From assembly GCF_000308475.2 (NCBI RefSeq), contig NZ_BAFT02000095.1:1-53101 (forward strand): a DNA stretch of 53,101 bases, in the 5' to 3' direction. Positions 27,140-35,752 of this stretch are shown in pieces. The position numbers were made by a program, and so were the translations under genes. Position 1 is the first letter of the stretch; each line of letters starts with the position of its first letter. The notes below the pieces were generated by a model, which saw only the letters and a program-made list of their open reading frames with translations, did not search any database and had not been told where the DNA came from. The DNA is from Nocardia brasiliensis NBRC 14402. Its GTDB lineage: Bacteria; Actinomycetota; Actinomycetes; Mycobacteriales; Mycobacteriaceae.

Positions 27140-28030
27140 GTGGACAGCGCCCTACCGAAACTGTGTGGACGCGAACAAGAATCAGCGCGGAAGGCAGGGC
27201 GGGCGGCCCGCCGTGCCGCGCTCGGCGGATTAGCCGTGACCAGCGCCTTCGCCATCGTGGGCTGTGACTCCACGGTCGGCATCCCGCAGGACGACGCGCC
27301 GAGCGCGGTCGCCGCGGTCAGCACCCCGGCCGCCGCGGTACCGACCACTGCGCCGACGACGACCACCCCGGCGGTGGTCGTCCCCACCTCGGGCACGGTG
27401 CGCGAACTCCCGCAAGCCGTGCAGCGCTGGGCCGACGACCTGCCGACCAGCACCGTCGATCAGCTGAAGGCCAAGTGCTGGACGATCGCGCCGCGCAATG
27501 TCGCCGACATGTACGGCAACGAACAGGCCATTCTGGCCGCGCTCGCGCAGCCGGGCACCGCGACCCCGGACGGCGTCACCTGGCAGAACCGGAGCACCAC
27601 GGTCACCGTCGAACGCGCCGCACTGGACACCGATTACGCCTGCCCGCGGGTGGCCACCGGGGGCGCGGAGATCGAGTACAACGACGCCGACGCCAGGCAC
27701 ACCGTGCGGCGCTACCTGGCCCGATTCGTCGGCAAGCCGCTGGATCCGGCGGACGAGGACGGCACCTATCCGCTGGTGTGCAAGGCCACGCCCGCGGCCT
27801 GGGATCCCAGCGGCACCGGTAAGCCGGTCGCCGCACCGCTGGCGAACAACCCGGGCAAACTCACCGGGGCGACCGAGTTCGCGGATCAGGAGATCAGCTC
27901 CAAGGCGCTCCGCGGGGACTACCTCGCCGTCGACGTGCCCGTGACGAATTCGTCCGGTGTGACCCAGACACGTACCTTCACGGTGCTGGCGGGACCGCAG
28001 GGCTACTGCATCGGCGACGTTTCGTCGTAG
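27140..28030 (+). CDS. Lipoprotein of unknown function
   Basis: About 296 residues from GTG 27140. The N-terminus has basic RKAGRAARRAALGG, a hydrophobic core and the lipobox AIVGC, so export and lipid anchoring are likely. A Thr/Pro/Ala linker (TPAAAVPTTAPTTTTPAVVV) precedes a globular domain of about 210 residues with four Cys (KCW, YACP, LVCK, YCIG) that could form disulfides. No family is recognised. An ATG at 27068 is also in frame. A perfect hairpin follows the stop. Confidence 0.75.
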   Translation: MDSALPKLCGREQESARKAGRAARRAALGGLAVTSAFAIVGCDSTVGIPQDDAPSAVAAVSTPAAAVPTTAPTTTTPAVVVPTSGTVRELPQAVQRWADDLPTSTVDQLKAKCWTIAPRNVADMYGNEQAILAALAQPGTATPDGVTWQNRSTTVTVERAALDTDYACPRVATGGAEIEYNDADARHTVRRYLARFVGKPLDPADEDGTYPLVCKATPAAWDPSGTGKPVAAPLANNPGKLTGATEFADQEISSKALRGDYLAVDVPVTNSSGVTQTRTFTVLAGPQGYCIGDVSS

Positions 28031-28038
28031 CGCGCGCA

Positions 28039-28071
28039 CCGCCGTGGTCGCGCGCCGCGGGACCACGGCGG
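28039..28071 (+). terminator. Hairpin after lipoprotein gene
   Basis: CCGCCGTGGTC (28039-28049) and GACCACGGCGG (28061-28071) are perfect 11-base arms around an 11-base loop, 8 bases after the stop codon. There is no T-run, so termination efficiency is uncertain. Confidence 0.6.
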
Positions 28072-28139
28072 CCGCCGACCGGGCCGCTCGGCGCAGCCAT
28101 TACCCTGGATGGCTGGCAACGCTTCAGGAGGAGCAGCTC

Positions 28140-29675
28140 GTGCAGATCACCAGCGTCGGACACGCCGGATTCCACATCCGCACCGCGGCCGGGTCGATCC
28201 TTTGCGATCCGTGGGTCAATCCGGCCTACTTCGGTTCGTGGTTCCCGTTCCCCGACAACACCCAGCTGGACTGGGACGAGCTGGGCAACTGCGATTTCCT
28301 CTACGTCTCGCATCTGCACCGCGACCACTTCGACGCGAAGAACCTGGCCGAGCACGTCAACAAGGACGCGACCGTGCTGCTGCCGGACTACCCGGTGCCG
28401 GATCTGAAGCGCGAGCTGGAGAAGTTGGGCTTCACCAAGTTCTTCGAGACCGAGGATTCGGTCAAGCACACGGTCACCGGTCCGGGCGGCGATATCGACA
28501 TCATGATCATCGCGCTGCGCGCGCCCGCCGACGGCCCGATCGGCGACTCCGGACTGGTCGTCTCCGACGGCGAGACCACCTGTTTCAACATGAACGACGC
28601 CCGCCCCGTGGACATGGACGTGCTGCACGACGCGTTCGGGCACATCGATATCCATCTGCTGCAGTACTCGGGCGCGATCTGGTATCCGATGGTCTACGAC
28701 ATCCCGAACCGCACCAAGGCGAACTTCGGCAAGCAGAAGCGTCAGCGCGGCATGGATCGCTGCCGCAGCTACATCGAGCAGGTCGGCGCGACCTGGGTGG
28801 TGCCGTCGGCCGGTCCGCCGGTGTTCCTCGACGACGAACTGCGCTACCTGAACGACGACCGCGGCGACGAGGGCAACATCTTTCCGGACCAGATGGTGTT
28901 CCTGGAGCAGATGCGCATCCACGGTAACGAGGGCGGGATCCTGATGATCCCCGGTTCGGTCGCCGACGTGCGCGGGCGCGAGCTCGAGCTCACCCATCCG
29001 TTCGAGCCGGGCCTGATCTACGACAACAAGGCCGAGTACATCGAGCTTATGGCGCAGCGCCTCGCGCCGGTGCTGGCGGCCGAAAAGGCTTCCTGGGCAA
29101 CCAATGACGCGCCGCTGCTGGAGCCGTTGCGCGCACTGTTCGAGCCCATCATGGCGCAGAGCGATCTGATCTGCGACGGCATCGGTTACCCCGTCGGGCT
29201 GGTGCTCGGCGACGAGACGGTGGTGCTGGACTTCCCCAAGCGGGTGGTGCGCGGGCCGATCGAGGGCGAAGGCAAGTACCGCTACGGTTTCCGCATCGCG
29301 CCGGACCTCGTGCGCACCGTGCTGCGGGACCGGGAACCCGACTGGGTGAACACCATCTTCCTGTCCACCCGCTTCCAGGCGTGGCGGATCGGCGGTTACA
29401 ACGAATTCCTCTACACCTTCTTCAAATGCCTCACCGATGAGCGCATCGCCTACGCCGACGGCTGGTTCTCCGAGGCGCACGACGATTCCGCGTCCACCGA
29501 ACTGGACGGCTGGGAAGTGCAGCGGCGTTGCCCGCACCTGAAGGCCGATCTCTCGAAATTCGGTGTGGTAGAAGGCAATACCCTCACCTGTAATCTGCAC
29601 GGCTGGCAATGGGACCTGGAATCGGGACGGTGCAAGACGTCCAAGGGGCACGAATTGCGTTCGCGCAAGCTCTGA
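28140..29675 (+). CDS. namH: UDP-N-acetylmuramate hydroxylase NamH-like (MBL fold plus Rieske)
   Basis: 511 residues from GTG 28140, with AGGAGGAG 7 bases upstream. The N-terminal part has the metallo-beta-lactamase-fold metal motif HLHRDH at residues 58-63. The C-terminal end carries a Rieske [2Fe-2S] centre: Cys464/His466 in CPH and Cys484/His487 in CNLHGW. NamH oxidises UDP-N-acetylmuramate to the N-glycolyl form, a hallmark of mycobacterial and nocardial peptidoglycan. Length and neighbourhood match M. tuberculosis Rv3818. The gene stands close to the acyltransferase pair, as there. Confidence 0.88.
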   Translation: MQITSVGHAGFHIRTAAGSILCDPWVNPAYFGSWFPFPDNTQLDWDELGNCDFLYVSHLHRDHFDAKNLAEHVNKDATVLLPDYPVPDLKRELEKLGFTKFFETEDSVKHTVTGPGGDIDIMIIALRAPADGPIGDSGLVVSDGETTCFNMNDARPVDMDVLHDAFGHIDIHLLQYSGAIWYPMVYDIPNRTKANFGKQKRQRGMDRCRSYIEQVGATWVVPSAGPPVFLDDELRYLNDDRGDEGNIFPDQMVFLEQMRIHGNEGGILMIPGSVADVRGRELELTHPFEPGLIYDNKAEYIELMAQRLAPVLAAEKASWATNDAPLLEPLRALFEPIMAQSDLICDGIGYPVGLVLGDETVVLDFPKRVVRGPIEGEGKYRYGFRIAPDLVRTVLRDREPDWVNTIFLSTRFQAWRIGGYNEFLYTFFKCLTDERIAYADGWFSEAHDDSASTELDGWEVQRRCPHLKADLSKFGVVEGNTLTCNLHGWQWDLESGRCKTSKGHELRSRKL

Positions 29676-29737
29676 CCGCCGGCCTGCCCGGAAAACTACT
29701 GCTTTCAGGGCCGACGTCCCCGGTCTAGCGTTGCGTC

Positions 29738-30571
29738 ATGCACGACGTCTTCCGGTCCGCCCTCTGGCTGCCGCTGTTCGACGAACTCGCGGACCCGGTC
29801 GCGGTCGCGCGGCTGGCCGCCGAGGCCGAGGAAGCCGGTTGGCACGGTGTGTTCGTGTGGGACCATCTGCGCTGGCAGGCGCCGGTCCAGCAGGCGGCCG
29901 ACCCGTGGATCACCCTGGCCGCGATCGCCACCGCCACCGAACGCCTCCGGTTCGGACCGATGGTCACCCCGCTCGCCCGCCGCCGCCCGGCGAAGGTCGC
30001 CAAGGAGACCGCGACGCTGGACCAGCTCGGCGGCGGTCGTCTCACGCTGGGCGTCGGCCTCGGCAGTAATCGGTTCGGCGACGAATTGCGCGCTACCGGC
30101 GAGGAACTCGACGATCGGCGGCGCGCGCAGCTGCTAGACGAGTCGCTGGCGATTCTCGCCGCGGCCTGGTCGGGCGAGCCGGTGCGGCACCACGGAGAGC
30201 ACTACACGGTCGACGACGTCTCGTTCCTGCCAAGGCCGGTGCAGCGGCCCGGCGTGCCGGTGTGGGCCGCGGGATTCCCCGGGAAGGTCGCGCCGCTGCG
30301 ACGTGCCGCCCGGCTCGACGGATTCTTCCCGGTCAACCTCGAGCATCCGGATCAGGTCGCCGAGATCGTCGGCACGCTCACCGGTCTGCGTGCCGAACCC
30401 GCGACGCCGTACGACATCGCGGTCGCGCTCCCGGCCGGCACCGATTCGGCACCCTATGCCGCGGCGGGCGCCACGTGGTGGCTGGCGGAATTCGAGCCGG
30501 ACACAGTGACACTCGACCAGGTGCGGGGTGTCCTGCGCGACGGGCCGGTCGATTCGGAACGAGGTCGATGA
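29738..30571 (+). CDS. LLM-class F420- or FMN-dependent oxidoreductase
   Basis: 277 residues with a luciferase-like TIM-barrel pattern: ARLAAEAEEAGWHGVFVWDH, LRFGPMVTPLARRRPAKVAKE, DQLGGGRLTLGVGLGSN and the C-terminal VPVWAAGFPGK. Whether it uses F420 or FMN cannot be decided. The stop overlaps the ATG of a methyltransferase (ATGA), so the two are co-translated. The substrate is unknown. Confidence 0.9.
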   Translation: MHDVFRSALWLPLFDELADPVAVARLAAEAEEAGWHGVFVWDHLRWQAPVQQAADPWITLAAIATATERLRFGPMVTPLARRRPAKVAKETATLDQLGGGRLTLGVGLGSNRFGDELRATGEELDDRRRAQLLDESLAILAAAWSGEPVRHHGEHYTVDDVSFLPRPVQRPGVPVWAAGFPGKVAPLRRAARLDGFFPVNLEHPDQVAEIVGTLTGLRAEPATPYDIAVALPAGTDSAPYAAAGATWWLAEFEPDTVTLDQVRGVLRDGPVDSERGR

Positions 30572-31335
30572 TGCCGGAGTTGTTCGACTACGACGCGGAA
30601 TTGCGGCGGCACAACGAACACTTCCGTGCCGCCACCCGCGTCGGCGCGGGCGAGCTCGTGCTCGACATCGGTTGCGGGACAGGACAGTCCACGCGGGAAG
30701 CCGCGCGCGTCGCCGAGCGCGTGCTGGGTGTCGATCTCTCCGCGCCGATGCTCGAACAAGCCCGACGGATCAGCGCCGAACAGGGCTGCACCAACGTCAC
30801 CTACCAACTGGCCGACGCCCAGGTACATCCCTTTCCTGCTGCGCATTTCGACCTGTGCATCAGCAGATTCGGCACGATGTTCTTCCCCGACCCGGTCGCC
30901 GCGTTCACCAATATCGGGCGGGCCCTGCGTCCCGGCGCGCGGATGGTGCTGCTCGTCTGGCAGCAGCGTGCGCGCAACGAGTGGGCCACCGCGATCCGCG
31001 AATCCCTCACCAGCACACCGGCTCCGCCCGGCGGTCCGGACGCGTTCTCCCTCGCCGATCCGACCGTCACCGAAGGTATCCTGCAGGCCGCCGGCTGCAC
31101 CGACCTCACCTTCACCGACGTGCACGAACCCGTCTACTACGGCCCGGACACCACCACCGCCCTGGAGACGGTGCTCCGCCTGCGGGAAGTCGAAGACGTG
31201 CTCGCCGCCCTCGACCCCGCCGCCGCCGAACAGGCCCGCGCCCGCCTGCGCACCACCCTCGCCGCCCACCACACCGAAACCGGCGTCTACTTCGACTCCC
31301 GCGCCTGGATCGTGACAGCTCGCCGCAGTCGCTGA
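30568..31335 (+). CDS. Class I SAM-dependent methyltransferase
   Basis: 255 residues. Motif I is VLDIGCGTGQST, the acidic end of beta-2 is VLGVDLS, and motif III/post-I elements include LADAQVHPFPAAHFDLCISRFGTMFF. This is the UbiE/COQ5-like Methyltransf_11/25 type acting on small molecules. The ATG overlaps the upstream oxidoreductase stop, suggesting that both act in one small pathway. The acceptor is unknown. Confidence 0.9.
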   Translation: MMPELFDYDAELRRHNEHFRAATRVGAGELVLDIGCGTGQSTREAARVAERVLGVDLSAPMLEQARRISAEQGCTNVTYQLADAQVHPFPAAHFDLCISRFGTMFFPDPVAAFTNIGRALRPGARMVLLVWQQRARNEWATAIRESLTSTPAPPGGPDAFSLADPTVTEGILQAAGCTDLTFTDVHEPVYYGPDTTTALETVLRLREVEDVLAALDPAAAEQARARLRTTLAAHHTETGVYFDSRAWIVTARRSR

Positions 31336-31380
31336 GGGCAGGAAGTCCGGTTGACCTGCCGCGCAGGTAGCGTGCCAGGG

Positions 31381-32337
31381 GTGACGGCACGGGTGCGGGT
31401 GGGGTTGGGCTGTGCGTTTTGTATCGGTGCGGGGGTGGCGGTGCAGGGGCGGATCAATGGGGCGCTGGGGGCGCGGTTGCAGGACGGGGTGGCGGCCGCG
31501 GTGATCAGCTTCGGTTCGGGATTGCTGGTTTTGGGGGCGGTGTTCGTGCTGAGTGGGCGGATGCGAGGCGGGTTGGGGCGGGTGCGGGAGGCGGTGGTGG
31601 CGGGCCGGTTGCCGGTGTGGCAATTGCTGGGTGGGTTTTGCGGGGCGTTCTTCGTCGCGTGTCAGGGGCTCACCGTCGCGGCGATCGGGGTCACCGCGTT
31701 CACCGTGGCCGCGGTCGCGGGACAACTCCTGAGCAGCCTGGTGGTCGATCGGCTCGGCTTGGCGCCGAGCGGGCGCACCGCCATCACACCGCTGCGCTTC
31801 GGGGCGGCGGCGCTCGGCATAGTCGCGGTGCTGCTCGCGGGGCTCGGCCGGGCCGCGACGCCGGGTGGCGCGCTCGCGGTGCCGGAATCGTTGCGGGGTG
31901 CACCGATCGTGCTGCTGATCGTTCTGCCCGCGCTGGCCGGAATCGGCCTGGCGTGGCAGCAAGCGGTAAACGGGCGGGTCGGCGAAGTCGGCGGCCCGTG
32001 GTCGGCGACGGCGGTCAACTTCGGTGTCGGGCTCGTCGCGCTGGTCTGCATCGAGGGCGCGATCCTGCTCGGTTCCGGCCTGCCCGCCGAATTTCCCACG
32101 CAGCCTTGGCTTTACCTCGGCGGGGTGATCGGCATCGCCTTCATCGCGCTGGCCGCCGTCACCGTCCGGTGGATCGGCGTGCTCCTTCTCGGCCTCACCT
32201 CGGTGGCAGGTCAACTCCTGGCGTCCGTCGCCCTGGATGTCGTAACGCCCACTGCGGCAGGACTTTCCGTCACCGCAGTGGTCGGCGGCGGCCTCACCTT
32301 GCTGGCCGTCGGCATCGCCGCCCGCGGGCAACCGTAA
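31381..32337 (+). CDS. DMT-superfamily transporter, YdcZ/DUF606 duplicated form
   Basis: 318 residues from GTG 31381 with about ten hydrophobic segments. Two homologous halves are visible, each beginning with a Gln/Asn-Gly motif (GVAVQGRINGALGARL; LAWQQAVNGRVGEVGGPWSA), typical of fused DUF606 proteins. It probably exports or imports a small metabolite. It lies 45 bases after the methyltransferase on the same strand. The first codons have G-rich wobble usage compared with the C-rich genes before it. Confidence 0.85.
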   Translation: MTARVRVGLGCAFCIGAGVAVQGRINGALGARLQDGVAAAVISFGSGLLVLGAVFVLSGRMRGGLGRVREAVVAGRLPVWQLLGGFCGAFFVACQGLTVAAIGVTAFTVAAVAGQLLSSLVVDRLGLAPSGRTAITPLRFGAAALGIVAVLLAGLGRAATPGGALAVPESLRGAPIVLLIVLPALAGIGLAWQQAVNGRVGEVGGPWSATAVNFGVGLVALVCIEGAILLGSGLPAEFPTQPWLYLGGVIGIAFIALAAVTVRWIGVLLLGLTSVAGQLLASVALDVVTPTAAGLSVTAVVGGGLTLLAVGIAARGQP

Positions 32338-32538
32338 GGCTCACTGACGACGCCGGAGTGGTACGCGACGGCCCCCGCAGGTTCTCGTCCCACCTCTGTG
32401 ACGTCGCCGAAGTCCGCCCCGTCGCAGTTCATCCTGCCGGTAAACCCGTCGATGGGCCGGCACTGCACACCGCTGTGGCCGCTGCCGGGCGCGACATTCG
32501 GCGCGTGGCAAGGCAGCACGTGACCGTCGGCGCGATCC

Positions 32539-33789
32539 CTATCCCGCGCGGAGTGCGGGGCGGGCGTAGGTGTCGTGGCGGGCGTAGGTGCGGTCGCCAC
32601 CGTTGCGGGCGATGGAACCGCGGACCAGGCGGGTGCGGACGCGCGCGCCGAGGTTTTCGCTGAAGCGGGTAGCGCCGGGCAGGATTCGGCGGGGCACCTC
32701 CAGCGCGCCGTTCACGACGGCGGTCGCCAGCACCGCGCTCTGGAAGAAGCGGCTGTCCGGGAGGCCGAGGAAATCGGCGTTGCTGCGGCCGAGGATGATC
32801 CGGCTGTAGGCCACCATGTAGCTGGTCAGCACGGCACGGACCGCCCGGCGCGGCGCGGTGGTGTTGTCGATGAACAGGCCGCCCGCCGCGGGAATCAACG
32901 CTTGGGCCAGGCGCTGGGAATCGGCGTCGGGGATGAATTCGGTGTCGGCGAGAATCCAGAACGCGCGCCAGGTATCGGTCTCACAGGTCGGCAGGATTTC
33001 CTGATCGATACCGAGCAGGAACCCGACGTAGCGCCACAGCTGGAAGACCGCGTCCTTCTCCTTGGGCGAGAAACGCAGGCCGAGCGCTTGCGCGCCAACC
33101 AGATTCGCCATCGAGAACAGGCCGAGGGTGCCGACGGTGAGCACCTGGTTGACCGGGTGATCCCAGGCGTCGTAGTCCCAGTCGGGCCTGCGATTCATGC
33201 CCGCCCGCACCAGCGCGTGCATCAACCGGACCCGCAGCACGCTCTTGTAGCCGACGGCGTTGCGCGCCAGCCCGCCCGGCGTCGTCACGTCCAGCCACCA
33301 CTGGGTGGTTTCGGCGAGCCGGCGCGGCGCCATCGCATCGAGGTCGCCGGTGCCGACGAGGGTCTTGTCCGCGCGGGACGCGAGATAGCCACCCATCAGG
33401 GCGAACATGCCCATCGCGATGCCACCCCAGACGCTGGTGCGCCCGACCACCCGGGCCCCGCGGTCGATCTTGTCCCGGTCCAGCCAGTAGGGGTCCGCTT
33501 CCACCTGCGCGAAGAAGGCGGCCAGTTCGGCGGGCGCGTCCGGCACCGCGTCGATACCGCGCTCCACCGCGATCTCGAACATGCGGCGCCCTTCACCGAC
33601 TGGCAGCCGTTTGAACAGCGCGACCACGTCGTCCGCGAGCGGGTCACCGACCTGCGCGAAGCGACGGAACGAATCACGTTGGGCGGCGGTGCAGCTCAGA
33701 TCGCCGGGCGCCAGCACCGGCACCGCGTATTTGAACGGGAACTCTGTGAACAACTGCGGCGTCGGCAGCTTCTGGTTGTCATGCGCCAT
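32539..33789 (-). CDS. DUF2236 / MpaB-type oxygenase family protein
   Basis: 416 residues. The conserved block KSVLRVRLMHALVR places His191 where latex-clearing protein (Lcp) and other DUF2236 proteins bind haem, with Arg and Lys nearby. YLASRADKTLVGTGDLDAMAPRRL and TTQWWLDVTTPGG are further family features. No Sec or Tat signal is obvious, so it may be cytosolic unlike secreted Lcp. Family members are b-type haem oxygenases. It is divergent from a TetR gene whose promoter region carries a palindrome, so repression by that regulator is likely. Confidence 0.87.
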   Translation of the reverse strand: MAHDNQKLPTPQLFTEFPFKYAVPVLAPGDLSCTAAQRDSFRRFAQVGDPLADDVVALFKRLPVGEGRRMFEIAVERGIDAVPDAPAELAAFFAQVEADPYWLDRDKIDRGARVVGRTSVWGGIAMGMFALMGGYLASRADKTLVGTGDLDAMAPRRLAETTQWWLDVTTPGGLARNAVGYKSVLRVRLMHALVRAGMNRRPDWDYDAWDHPVNQVLTVGTLGLFSMANLVGAQALGLRFSPKEKDAVFQLWRYVGFLLGIDQEILPTCETDTWRAFWILADTEFIPDADSQRLAQALIPAAGGLFIDNTTAPRRAVRAVLTSYMVAYSRIILGRSNADFLGLPDSRFFQSAVLATAVVNGALEVPRRILPGATRFSENLGARVRTRLVRGSIARNGGDRTYARHDTYARPALRAG

Positions 33790-33865
33790 TGCACTTCACC
33801 CGTCGGATCGAGGTTCGGCTCGGGGTCGAGCACATTCTGACAAGACCGTCCCACAAAATCGAATA

Positions 33866-33887
33866 TCTGGCAAGGATGTATGCCAGA
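33866..33887. promoter_or_regulatory. Operator-like palindrome upstream of TetR gene
   Basis: TCTGGCA (33866) and TGCCAGA (33881) are perfect 7-base arms separated by 8 bases. The site ends 9 bases before the GTG start of the TetR gene, in the divergent spacer, as expected for autoregulation and control of the DUF2236 gene. Confidence 0.65.
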
Positions 33888-33895
33888 ATGGTGCC

Positions 33896-34543
33896 GTGGC
33901 TACCACCTCGCGGTCCTACGGCGGCGTGCCCATCGAGCAACGGCGCGCGCGTCGTCGTGCGGCCCTGCTCGACGCCGCGCAAGAACTCATCGGCACCTCG
34001 GGCTTCGCCAAACTGACCGTCTCCGGGCTGTGCACGCAGGCCAAACTGTCCGAGCGGTACTACTACGAGAGCTTCACCGACCTCGACGTCGTGTTCAGCG
34101 AGCTGTTCGAGCGCATCGTCGACGAGATCGGTCAGGCCGTAATCGCCGCGTTCGTCACCACCCCGGCCGATATCCGCGCCAAGACCCGGGCCGCCATCGC
34201 CGCCGCCGTCGACCTGATCGCCGACAGTCCGCGTAAGGCGCGCATCGTCACGGTCGAAGCCCAGTTGAACCCCGCCTTGCTGCAGCGCCGTGCCGAGGTG
34301 ATGCGTTCCTTCGCGGGCATCATGCTGGCGGTGTGCGCCGCCGAGGTCGGCGCGGAGATCGTCGAAAATGCCGGGGACCGGGCCGAATTCGCGGCCACGC
34401 ACCTGCTCGGCGGCCTCTGGGAAACGACCAACAGCTGGCTGTCGGGCACCCTTCCCATCTCCCGCACCGACCTCATCGACCGCTCCACCGACCAATTCCT
34501 GCTCACCGCAGAGCATTTGATCGGCGCACCGCTCACGCAGTGA
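33896..34543 (+). CDS. TetR-family transcriptional regulator
   Basis: 215 residues from GTG 33896, chosen because it is the first start after the operator-like palindrome. The N-terminal TetR domain shows RRAALLDAAQELIGTSGFAKL and the recognition helix region VSGLCTQAKLSERYYYESF. The C-terminal ligand-binding part is all-helical and variable. It is divergent from the DUF2236 oxygenase gene, its likely target. The inducer is unknown. Confidence 0.9.
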   Translation: MATTSRSYGGVPIEQRRARRRAALLDAAQELIGTSGFAKLTVSGLCTQAKLSERYYYESFTDLDVVFSELFERIVDEIGQAVIAAFVTTPADIRAKTRAAIAAAVDLIADSPRKARIVTVEAQLNPALLQRRAEVMRSFAGIMLAVCAAEVGAEIVENAGDRAEFAATHLLGGLWETTNSWLSGTLPISRTDLIDRSTDQFLLTAEHLIGAPLTQ

Positions 34544-34571
34544 GGATTGTGCGCCGCCAGGCCGAACGGCG

Positions 34572-35066
34572 CTAACGGCCGGCGCGTTCCAGCAGAACGA
34601 CCGGAATCTGCCGCCCGGAAGCGATCTCGAAGTCGGCGAACTTCGGCACGAGCGCTACCTGTTCGGCCCAGATCTGTGCCCGCTCAGCCCCTTCGGTGCG
34701 CCGGGCTACGGCGGACACCGTTTCCGAGCCCGCTTCGACGGCGACCTGCGGGGCGGCCATGAGGTTGCGATACCAGGCCGGGTGGTGCGGGCTGCCGCCG
34801 TGCGTGCCGAAGACCGCCCAGCTGTCGCCGACCGGCAGATAGAACAGCGGGCTGATTCGGACGCGTCCGGTCTTGGCGCCGGTGTGGTGGACCAGGATGA
34901 GCGGCATGCCGCGGCGGTCACCGAAGCCCGGGATCCGCGGGGGGACAGGGCGTCCCGCCGCGAATTCGGCCTCGCTACTCCACGCGGCGTACCCGCCGCT
35001 CGCCCGGACCTCGGCGATGATGCGGGCGTTCCAGTCGTTGATATCGGGGGTGGACTGATCGGACAT
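34572..35066 (-). CDS. DDN-like deazaflavin-dependent nitroreductase family protein
   Basis: 164 residues. The family's split-barrel core is recognisable in LILVHHTGAKTGRVRISPLFYLPVGD, FGTHGGSPHHPAWYRNLMAAP and VALVPKFADFEIASGRQIPVVLLE. Relatives include M. tuberculosis Ddn, which uses F420 to reduce quinones and nitroimidazoles. The start at 35066 has no strong ribosome site but fits the family N-terminus. It is divergent from a TetR gene, with two identical operators between them, and should be repressed by it. Confidence 0.9.
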   Translation of the reverse strand: MSDQSTPDINDWNARIIAEVRASGGYAAWSSEAEFAAGRPVPPRIPGFGDRRGMPLILVHHTGAKTGRVRISPLFYLPVGDSWAVFGTHGGSPHHPAWYRNLMAAPQVAVEAGSETVSAVARRTEGAERAQIWAEQVALVPKFADFEIASGRQIPVVLLERAGR

Positions 35067-35086
35067 GACATCTCACTTCACTATCC

Positions 35087-35100
35087 GGAGCATTTGCTCC
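35087..35100. promoter_or_regulatory. TetR operator, site 1
   Basis: GGAGCA-TT-TGCTCC, perfect 6-base arms, 21 bases upstream of the deazaflavin-reductase start. An identical-arm site lies exactly 32 bases further on, about three helical turns. Confidence 0.75.
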
Positions 35101-35118
35101 GCTAAGCTAGCACGTACC

Positions 35119-35132
35119 GGAGCAGATGCTCC
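35119..35132. promoter_or_regulatory. TetR operator, site 2
   Basis: GGAGCA-GA-TGCTCC, the same arms as site 1, in the middle of the divergent spacer. It overlaps the ATG at 35126, which argues for the later TetR start at 35156. Confidence 0.75.
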
Positions 35133-35155
35133 ACATAAGGAGATATGCTGGCCGG

Positions 35156-35752
35156 ATGGCAGCACCGGACAGCGTCAGCCGACGCCGCGCGCCCCGGGTG
35201 GACGCGATCCGTAACCGGGAGACGATCGTCGAGACGGCTTCGGCGGTACTGGCCGAACACGGCACGGCGGTGGACGTCCGCGAGATCGCCCGCCGCAGCG
35301 GGGTGGGCATGGGCACGCTCTACCGGCACTTCCCGAAAAAGGAAGACCTCGTGCACGCGGTGCTGCGCCGGGACTTCACCACGTGGGCGGAATCCGCGCG
35401 GCAAGCGGCCATCGACGCCACGGATCCCTGGACCGCCCTGACCGACTTCTACCAGCAGGCTCTCACCGGCTACGCCCGGCACCGCGCGATCGTGGAGAAC
35501 TTCGCCCTCACGTGGACGGACCCCGACCTGGAGGGCATCGAGCAGCTTCGTCTCGTCATCGAGCAACTCCGCGCCCGGGGCACCGAGGTGCTGCGGCCCG
35601 GCGTGACCACCGATGATCTGCTGCTCCTGCTGGTTTCGCTGGGACACGCCGTCCAGATCACCGGCGAAGACAACCCGGACAGGTGGCATCGACTGCTGCG
35701 CATCTCCCTCGACGGGCTGCGGGCCGAACACCGGGAACCCCTCATTCCGTGA
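35156..35752 (+). CDS. TetR-family repressor of the deazaflavin reductase
   Basis: 198 residues from ATG 35156. The DNA-binding domain reads RETIVETASAVLAEHGTAVDVREIARRSGVGMGTLYRHF in consecutive parts, a classic TetR helix-turn-helix. The C-terminal domain is of the SBP/TetR_C type with a helix VTTDDLLLLLVSLG. Two GGAGCA-N2-TGCTCC operators lie in its divergent promoter. Its 3' end overlaps the convergent MFS gene by 11 bases. The AAGGAG at 35137 is 13 bases from this ATG, a little far. Confidence 0.9.
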   Translation: MAAPDSVSRRRAPRVDAIRNRETIVETASAVLAEHGTAVDVREIARRSGVGMGTLYRHFPKKEDLVHAVLRRDFTTWAESARQAAIDATDPWTALTDFYQQALTGYARHRAIVENFALTWTDPDLEGIEQLRLVIEQLRARGTEVLRPGVTTDDLLLLLVSLGHAVQITGEDNPDRWHRLLRISLDGLRAEHREPLIP

